Source: Alphaproteobacteria bacterium
GTDB lineage: Bacteria; Pseudomonadota; Alphaproteobacteria; Rhizobiales; Hyphomicrobiaceae
DNA length: 50,797 nt
Direction of reading: 5' to 3'
Assembly: GCA_018819265.1 (NCBI GenBank)
Contig: JAHJQI010000121.1
Span: forward strand, 1-50,797
The translations under genes were made by a program, and so were the position numbers. Positions within the stretch are counted from its first letter, which is position 1. Every line of letters begins with the position of its first letter. The notes beneath the pieces were generated by a model. That model did not search any database. It worked only from the letters and a program-made list of their open reading frames with translations, and had not been told where the DNA came from. Shown piece after piece: positions 45,409-50,797 of this stretch.

Positions 45409-47001
45409 TCAGTCGAAGCCGCCGCCGTTATCGGCACGGCCGGTCCCGGGGGATCGCGTCTTGCCACCGGCAAAGCGAACCGCCGCCTCGGCGGCGCGGA
45501 CGACGGCCTTGGCCTTGTTGATGCATTCCTGCTGTTCGCTTTCTGGTACCGAGTCGTGGACGATTCCGGCGCCCGCCTGAACGTGGACCTTGCCGTCCTT
45601 GACGAGGGCGGTGCGCAGGACGATGCAGGTGTCCATGTTGCCGTCGGCTGAGAAATAGCCGACGCAGCCGGCATAGGGGCCGCGTTTCGATTTCTCCAAC
45701 TCGTCGATGACCTCCATGGCGCGCACTTTCGGCGCTCCGGAAACGGTGCCCGCGGGAAAGCCTGCCATCAAGGCATCGACGGCATCGTGCCGGGCCTCGT
45801 CAAGCTTGCCGACGACGTTCGAAACGATGTGCATGACGTGGCTGTAGCGCTCGATGATGAACTGCGACGTCACATTGACGCTGCCGACCTCGGCAACCCG
45901 GCCGACGTCGTTGCGGCCGAGATCGAGCAACATCAGGTGCTCGGCGCGTTCCTTCGGATCGGCGAGCAGATCGTCTTCGAGCGCACGGTCGATGGCTTCG
46001 TCGTCATCGCGGCGCCGGGTGCCGGCGATCGGGCGGATGGTGACTTCGCCGTCGCGCACGCGGACCAGGATCTCGGGCGAGGAGCCGACAAGGGCGAAGT
46101 CGCCGAAATCGAGGTGGAACAGGAATGGTGAAGGATTGACGCGGCGCAGTGCGCGGTAGAGCGCGAAGGCCGGCAATTCGAATGGCGCCGAGAAGCGCTG
46201 CGAGAGGACGACCTGGAAGATGTCGCCGGCGACGATGTAGTCCTTCGCCTTCTCCACCATCGCCAAATATTCGGCGTGTGACGTGTTGGAGACCGGTTCG
46301 GGGACCGGAAGCGCGCGCCGGGTGGTGGCGCCGCGATGCGACAACGGCCCTTCAAGTGCGCCGACGACGGAGCGAAGGCGCTTCAGGGCGGCCTTGTAGG
46401 CGGCCTCGGCTGTCTGGCGGCCGCCGCGCCGGGGTCGAACGGGCGTGACGATGGTCATCTCGTCCTTGATGCCGTCGAAGATCACCATGACGGTCGGACG
46501 GATGAGGACCGCATCGGGGACTTCGAGATCGTCGGGCGGGACGTTGGGCAGATTCTCGATGAGGCGGACGGTGTCGTAGCCCATGTAGCCGAAGACGCCG
46601 GCAGCCATCGGCGGAAGCCCGGGCGGAACTTCGATGCGGCTTTCGGCGAGGAGCGCGCGAAGGGCGTCGAGGGTCGGCGCCTTTTCAGGCTTGAACCCGG
46701 CTTCACCGCGATCCGGATTGCGGTTGATCTCGGCCCGCATGCCGCGTGCCCGCCACACGATATCGGGTTCGAGGCCGATGATCGAATAGCGCCCTCGCTG
46801 GGCACCGCCTTCGACCGATTCGAGCAACAGTCCCATGCCGCCTTCGCCGGCAAGTTTGAGATAGGCGGAGACGGGCGTTTCCAGGTCGGCAACGAGGCGC
46901 GTGTGGACGAGCTGGGCGACGCCGTCCTCGAAGCCTTTGGCGAAGCTTTCGTAGGAGGGCGAGGCCTCGATCAGTTCGCGGCGCCTGTCGTGAGTACTCA
47001 A
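45409..47001 (-). CDS. trpE: Anthranilate synthase component I
   Basis: 530 aa from a TTG start with AAGAGA upstream; no ATG fits. Makes anthranilate from chorismate with ammonia from TrpG. The feedback site GLLLESVEGG (LLES element) is present, so tryptophan inhibition is expected. Catalytic half: GDIFQVVLSQRFS, SPEILVRVRDGEVTIRPIAG with TRRR, LLDLGRNDVGRV, PAGTVSGAPKVRAMEVI. It begins 13 bp after ppiD stops, so no separate leader-peptide attenuator can stand in front of it. Confidence 0.97.
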   Translation of the reverse strand: MSTHDRRRELIEASPSYESFAKGFEDGVAQLVHTRLVADLETPVSAYLKLAGEGGMGLLLESVEGGAQRGRYSIIGLEPDIVWRARGMRAEINRNPDRGEAGFKPEKAPTLDALRALLAESRIEVPPGLPPMAAGVFGYMGYDTVRLIENLPNVPPDDLEVPDAVLIRPTVMVIFDGIKDEMTIVTPVRPRRGGRQTAEAAYKAALKRLRSVVGALEGPLSHRGATTRRALPVPEPVSNTSHAEYLAMVEKAKDYIVAGDIFQVVLSQRFSAPFELPAFALYRALRRVNPSPFLFHLDFGDFALVGSSPEILVRVRDGEVTIRPIAGTRRRDDDEAIDRALEDDLLADPKERAEHLMLLDLGRNDVGRVAEVGSVNVTSQFIIERYSHVMHIVSNVVGKLDEARHDAVDALMAGFPAGTVSGAPKVRAMEVIDELEKSKRGPYAGCVGYFSADGNMDTCIVLRTALVKDGKVHVQAGAGIVHDSVPESEQQECINKAKAVVRAAEAAVRFAGGKTRSPGTGRADNGGGFD

Positions 47002-47014
47002 TGTGGTCTCTTAA

Positions 47015-48913
47015 TCACGGATTGGTTTGGTCGGCACCGGTGACCCGGCGGAGCAGCGCCTGGTTGATGTCGACGCCGTAACGCTTCTGCAGGGCGGCGA
47101 CGTAGGCTGCAATTGAGTCGGTGCGCAGCTGCTGAAGCAACTCATCGTGCAGCTGCTGTTTCATTTCAACGCTGAGTTCGGGCGCCTTCTTGATCTCGTC
47201 GACGCGGAAGATCGTGCGCGATTTCCCGTCCGCCGTTTCGGCGTTGCCGTATTCGCCGGTCTTGAGAGTAAAGGCCTGGGCCATGGCATTCTGGCTCAAT
47301 CCGTCGGGGATCGTCGTGCGGCCGACCGCAGCTGTCGTTTGAACCGTGCCGCCGGCTTCCTCGGCGACCTTTGCGAAATCGGTGCCTGATTTCAGCGAAG
47401 CGATGAACTTGTTCGTCTCGTCGATCACCTTGGTGCGTGTCTTCTCATCCGTCCAGAAGCGCTTGACGTCGTCCTTCACCTCTTCGAAGGCCCGCTGGGC
47501 GGATTCGGTGATGGTCTTGACATCGACCCAAGCATAGCCGCCGGCGGCCAACTCGACGGGTTCACCTTCGAGGCCGATTTGCCCGCGGAAACCCTGCGCG
47601 ATGATCGCAGAGGCGTCGGGGACGGTGAGGCCAGGCTGCTCGTTGAGATCGACATTGCCGCGGGTAACGCCGTTGACCTCGAAAAACGGAATGTCGATGT
47701 CGGCAGCAATGGCCTTCAGCGGCTTGCCCTCGGCGCGGCCGTCCTCGACCTTGCCGTAGAAGTCTTGAAGCTGGGAGTTGGCCCATTCGGTTTCGAGCTG
47801 GTCGCGGACCTTGTCCTTGACCTCCTCGAATGCGGGAACCTTGCCGGGTTCGATGCTGGTGACGCGCAAGAGAACCGTGGTGAAGGCGCCATCGACGACA
47901 CCGGAGACTTCATCCTTGGCAAGCTTGAAGGCGGCGTCGGCGATCTTTTTGTCGATGAAGCCGCTTTTTTGCATGAGGCCGAGCCGGGCGTCGCTTTCCT
48001 GCACGCCGTTCGCCTTGGCAACTGCCATGAAGTCTTCGCCGCCCTTGATGGCTGCAAGGGCCTTTTCGGCGGCAGCCTTGTCCTTGAAGGGGATCTGCTC
48101 GATCTGGCGCTTTTCGGCGACCTCGTAGGATTCCTTGGTCTGCTCGTAGGCCTTGCGCACTTCTTCGTCGGTGATGGGGGCCTTCTTCTTCAGATCGGTG
48201 ACGGACAGATGCAGCACTGCGAGGTCGCGGCGCGGCTCCGTCATGAACCGGCTCTTGTTGTCCTCGTAGGTTTTCTTGAGTTCCTCGTCCGTCGGTTCGG
48301 GAAGTGCTGCGAGCTTGTCCGGGGCAATCGTGAAATGGGAAATGACGCGCGTTTCCCCGCGCCATTGCGACAGCGCTTCGACCATGGAATCGGGAACGAC
48401 GGTGGAGCGCAGGAGTGCAGTCGTGATCTGGTTGCGAAGCTCGTCCTTGCGGCGCAACTCGAAGAGGCCGCGCTCGCTCAGCCCGAGTTCCTGCTGCAGG
48501 CGCGCGACGAGGCTGCGGTCGAATTTGCCGCCGCTCTGGAAGTTGGGGTCGGAGGCCAGTCCGGCGGCGATGGTGGCGTCGGAAAGCGCGAGGTCGAGAT
48601 CGTCGGCATGGGCTTCGACGGCGGTCGAGCCGATCATCTGCGACAGGACCCGTGAATCGAGCCCGACGGCGCGGGCCTGTTCGTAGGTGATGCGCTGGCC
48701 GGCCTGGCGCGACAGCTGGTTGAGTTCGTTGCCGAATTCGCGCTGGAATTCCTGCGAGGTGATTTCCTTGCCGCCAACGGTCGCAAGCGCGTTTCCACCA
48801 CCGCCACCAGTGATGTAGTCGGCAATGCCCCAGATGGCGAAGCTCAAGATGAGCAGCGCGATCATGAAGAAGGCAACCCAGCCGGAGGCCCACTTTTTCA
48901 AAGATTCGAGCAT
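47015..48913 (-). CDS. ppiD: Peptidylprolyl isomerase/periplasmic folding factor, PpiD-like (SurA N-terminal domain)
   Basis: 632 aa. One N-terminal membrane helix (WVAFFMIALLILSFAIWG, residues 13-30) anchors the chaperone in the inner membrane facing the periplasm. SurA-N-like domain (ATVGGKEITSQEFQREFGNE), long helical segment, then a parvulin-type region around 250-370 (RQIEQIPFKDKAAAEKAL, ARLGLMQKSGFIDKKIADAA), whose active residues seem diverged, as in E. coli PpiD, and a C-terminal helical part. It assists folding of exported proteins at the Sec channel. Divergent from tpiA, leading gene of the trpE series. Confidence 0.93.
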   Translation of the reverse strand: MLESLKKWASGWVAFFMIALLILSFAIWGIADYITGGGGGNALATVGGKEITSQEFQREFGNELNQLSRQAGQRITYEQARAVGLDSRVLSQMIGSTAVEAHADDLDLALSDATIAAGLASDPNFQSGGKFDRSLVARLQQELGLSERGLFELRRKDELRNQITTALLRSTVVPDSMVEALSQWRGETRVISHFTIAPDKLAALPEPTDEELKKTYEDNKSRFMTEPRRDLAVLHLSVTDLKKKAPITDEEVRKAYEQTKESYEVAEKRQIEQIPFKDKAAAEKALAAIKGGEDFMAVAKANGVQESDARLGLMQKSGFIDKKIADAAFKLAKDEVSGVVDGAFTTVLLRVTSIEPGKVPAFEEVKDKVRDQLETEWANSQLQDFYGKVEDGRAEGKPLKAIAADIDIPFFEVNGVTRGNVDLNEQPGLTVPDASAIIAQGFRGQIGLEGEPVELAAGGYAWVDVKTITESAQRAFEEVKDDVKRFWTDEKTRTKVIDETNKFIASLKSGTDFAKVAEEAGGTVQTTAAVGRTTIPDGLSQNAMAQAFTLKTGEYGNAETADGKSRTIFRVDEIKKAPELSVEMKQQLHDELLQQLRTDSIAAYVAALQKRYGVDINQALLRRVTGADQTNP

Positions 48914-49158
48914 CGTTTTCCTTCAAGCGTTCTGGAAGTCCGCAGACGTGCCGATGAACGCGCCCGGTGCGCGATCATTCGACGGTCAAGGCGGAAGGCG
49001 TGGACTTATTTCGCCCTTGGCGCAATCATTTCGCGTGATATGAAGCGCAGGCACGCAGCGAAAGCAAGGCCGTGTCGCGGCGCGGTCCGGATTCCTCTTG
49101 TGCTTACACTCATTCTCCCAGACCCGCCAGCAACGCGGACCGCCAGGAAGAGGACGAC

Positions 49159-49941
49159 ATGACCGAGGCTGATGCAGGCGCAACTCCTATCCGTCCGCTG
49201 GTGGCTGGAAACTGGAAGATGAACGGCCTCAAGGCGGCGCTGAGCGAGGCTTTGGCGGTCGATGAGGCGCTTGCAGAGGCAGGAGCCGGGGTTGCCGCCG
49301 ACGTCATGATCTGCCCGCCGGCAACGATGGTGATGGTGCTGGCCGAGCTGTCGGGGATGGGCGGGCTCAAAGTCGGCGGGCAGGATTGCCACATCAACGC
49401 TGCGGGGGCGCATACGGGCGATGTTGCGGCCGAGATGCTGGCAGATGCCGGCGCCAGTGCTGTTATCGTGGGACATTCGGAGCGGCGCGCCGATCACGGC
49501 GAGACCGACCGTATCGTGCACCAGAAGGTTCTGGCGGCGCATCGCGCCGGGCTTACCGCCATCGTCTGCGTCGGGGAGACCATCGGACAGCGTCAGGCCG
49601 GATTGACACTCGACGTCGTCGCGCGCCAGCTAGCAGGCTCGATTCCAGATAATGTCACCGCTGAAACGGTTGTGGTCGCCTATGAGCCGGTCTGGGCCAT
49701 CGGCACCGGGCTGACGCCGCGGCCGGAGGATGTCGCCGAGGTGCATCTTATGATCCGCGAACGGCTATGCGCGCGGTTCGGGGCGGAGGGTGCCGGCATG
49801 CGCATCCTTTATGGCGGGTCGGTGAAGCCGTCGAATGCGGTGGAGTTGATGGGGATTGCCAACGTCAACGGGGCGCTGGTCGGCGGTGCCAGCCTCTCGG
49901 CGAAGGATTTTCTCGGTATCATCGAGGCTTATCGCGATTAG
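49159..49941 (+). CDS. tpiA: Triose-phosphate isomerase
   Basis: 260 aa from the ATG at 49159 after AGGAAGAGGACG. Interconverts dihydroxyacetone phosphate and glyceraldehyde 3-phosphate. Catalytic Lys in AGNWKMNG, His in VGHSERRA, Glu in [12 protein letters not shown], and the phosphate loop GGSVKPSNA are intact. In many relatives secG and pyrG follow directly; here an unknown secreted protein and an insertion sequence follow. Confidence 0.97.
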   Translation: MTEADAGATPIRPLVAGNWKMNGLKAALSEALAVDEALAEAGAGVAADVMICPPATMVMVLAELSGMGGLKVGGQDCHINAAGAHTGDVAAEMLADAGASAVIVGHSERRADHGETDRIVHQKVLAAHRAGLTAIVCVGETIGQRQAGLTLDVVARQLAGSIPDNVTAETVVVAYEPVWAIGTGLTPRPEDVAEVHLMIRERLCARFGAEGAGMRILYGGSVKPSNAVELMGIANVNGALVGGASLSAKDFLGIIEAYRD

Positions 49942-49955
49942 ACGTCAGGCTGACG

Positions 49956-49982
49956 AACCGGCTGACCGACGGCAGACCGGTT
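49956..49982 (+). terminator. Hairpin after tpiA
   Basis: AACCGG (49956-49961) pairs with CCGGTT (49977-49982), and CTG/CAG pair inside. There is no T-run, so termination is uncertain. Confidence 0.3.
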
Positions 49983-50128
49983 GCAAAAGTGGCGGGCGAA
50001 GCGGGTTCTACGGGTCACAGGGTTGCATCACAATAACCTGGAGTGTTGTATTTGTTGAGGTTTTGGCGAGACACTCCGTTCATCGAGCGGCTTCGCGGCG
50101 GGTTCTGGCGGATTCATTGGGGCGTGAC

Positions 50129-50590
50129 ATGTTGAGAACGAGGCTTGCCCTGACCGGGATCGCCATGGCCACGAGCGCAGGCTTGGCGCTGGCGGATGGC
50201 ACCGCGCGGGTCGACGAAGTGGCTTGTGTTGCCTTTGGCGCGGAAAAGGCCGAACTCGACAAAACCAAAATCGCTGAAGATATCGAGCGCGGCGCGGAGT
50301 GGGGCAAGGCCAATCTCTCGCCCGAGCGCCTCAAACAGATCAGCCGCTATATCGTCCTCGACGAAAAGCTGACGTTCCGTTGCCCCAACGTGCTAGCGGC
50401 GGCCGCGGTGCGGCAAATGGAGGAGCAGGCCCGGCTGAAGGCGATTACCGCGTTGGAGCGGGAACGATTGTGGCTCGAGCGCCTCGCGAAGATCACGCCG
50501 CCAGAGCGCAAGCCGGAAACGAAGGTGGCGAAGGCTGGACCGGTGCCAGGCGAGGGTGTTCCGCCGTTGCCGGAGCGCAAGTCGCGGTGA
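50129..50590 (+). CDS. Small secreted protein of unknown function
   Basis: 153 aa. The ATG at 50129 gives a signal peptide (MLRTRLALTGIAMATSAGLALA, cleavage expected after ALA near residue 22). The mature part is charged and helical: residues 45-115 alternate Lys/Arg/Glu with Leu/Ile, including two Cys (VACVAF near 33, FRCPNV near 87) that could form a disulfide, followed by a Pro/Lys-rich tail. No family recognised. It stands between tpiA and an insertion sequence whose presumed end is about 45 bp after its stop. Confidence 0.7.
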   Translation: MLRTRLALTGIAMATSAGLALADGTARVDEVACVAFGAEKAELDKTKIAEDIERGAEWGKANLSPERLKQISRYIVLDEKLTFRCPNVLAAAAVRQMEEQARLKAITALERERLWLERLAKITPPERKPETKVAKAGPVPGEGVPPLPERKSR

Positions 50591-50635
50591 AGTGCGATTG
50601 CGCGAATTCGGCTGCAGATGCCCCGAATGCGGCGT

Positions 50636-50797
50636 CAGGGGAATCGCATGAACGACTATCCCATCCCTGAGATGAGGGTTGCGAGATAGGTGTCGTCCCA
50701 GGCTGCGAGGCGGCGTTTGGCGCGCATCGAGTGCTTGTCGGCCTTGGTCCGCATCAGATTGCTGGCGATGTGCTTGACGGTTGCGAAGTTGGCGGGC
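50636..50797 (-). mobile_element. Insertion sequence of the ISAs1 type (partial, cut by window edge)
   Basis: The transposase 3' end lies at 50656-50797. CAGGGGAATCGCATGAA starting at 50636 has the CAGGG beginning typical of ISAs1-family terminal inverted repeats and stands just beyond the transposase stop, the expected place for the right end. The other end lies outside the window, so repeat and target duplication cannot be checked. Confidence 0.6.
50656..50797 (-). CDS. ISAs1 family transposase (C-terminal 46 residues)
   Basis: The frame runs in from the right edge and ends with TAG at 50656-50658. The visible residues PANFATVKHIASNLMR, then KADKHSMRAKRRLAAWDDTY and LATLIS match the end of ISAs1/H-repeat transposases (DDE type, IS4-like), where NF-x-x-(L/V)-(R/K)-H-I-A-x-N-L and the K-R-x-x-A-x-W-(D/N)-x-x-Y-L pattern close the protein. 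The catalytic part is outside the window, so activity cannot be judged. Confidence 0.85.
   Translation of the reverse strand, partial: PANFATVKHIASNLMRTKADKHSMRAKRRLAAWDDTYLATLISGMG

Noticed and set aside
47579..48655. 358-residue plus-strand open frame inside ppiD
   Set aside because: Its Leu/Gly/Asp-rich product merely mirrors the ppiD coding strand.

Overview
The window is a G+C-rich (roughly 60% or more by eye) chromosomal segment of an alphaproteobacterium, most likely of the order Hyphomicrobiales (Rhizobiales). The evidence is the short proline--tRNA ligase without an editing domain, lipid A synthesis through LpxI, a GTTC-N7-GTTC SOS box in front of lexA, a helix-hairpin-helix tail on ribosomal protein S2, and the gene order proS-lolC-lolD ... 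dnaE, rpsB-tsf-pyrH-frr-uppS-cdsA-dxr-rseP-bamA-lpxD-fabZ-lpxA-lpxI-lpxB, gltA, gltX, comEC, lexA, moeA-moaC-trpC-trpD-trpG. The genus cannot be fixed from the sequence alone.

Layout. 1-4.2 kb: the end of an unidentified gene, then a two-gene minus-strand operon: a NUDIX hydrolase fused to a macro-like domain, followed after 9 bp by a multi-pass membrane patatin-like phospholipase. This is the least ordinary part of the window. 4.3-6.5 kb: a rhomboid protease, a HemG-like flavodoxin and a class II aldolase with a basic N-terminal tail. 6.59-6.77 kb: a previously unassigned small-RNA candidate with its own promoter, a nested stem structure and a perfect terminator. 7.0-16.2 kb: proS, the LolC/D lipoprotein exporter, a TauE/SafE permease, dnaE (with an in-frame repeat insertion) and an L,D-transpeptidase-like protein.

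16.2-33.8 kb: a plus-strand run joining translation (rpsB, tsf, frr), UMP synthesis (pyrH), isoprenoid and phospholipid precursors (uppS, cdsA, dxr), envelope proteolysis (rseP), outer-membrane assembly (bamA) and the Raetz pathway (lpxD, fabZ, lpxA, lpxI, lpxB). Together these genes supply most steps for building the outer membrane. LpxI carries a second, degenerate copy of its C-terminal domain.

33.8-48.9 kb: mainly minus strand: gltA, gltX, (comEC on plus), lexA, moeA, moaC, trpC, trpD, trpG, sixA, trpE and ppiD. lexA has its own promoter with the SOS box in the -35/-10 spacer and three 37-bp tandem repeats in its leader. 49.1-50.8 kb: tpiA, a small secreted protein of unknown function, and the 3' end of an ISAs1-type insertion sequence running off the right edge.

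Six copies of a roughly 60-bp palindromic element ending in CTAG lie between genes (about 28.2, 28.4, 28.5, 35.2, 39.4 and 39.5 kb). No rRNA, tRNA or CRISPR array was seen.
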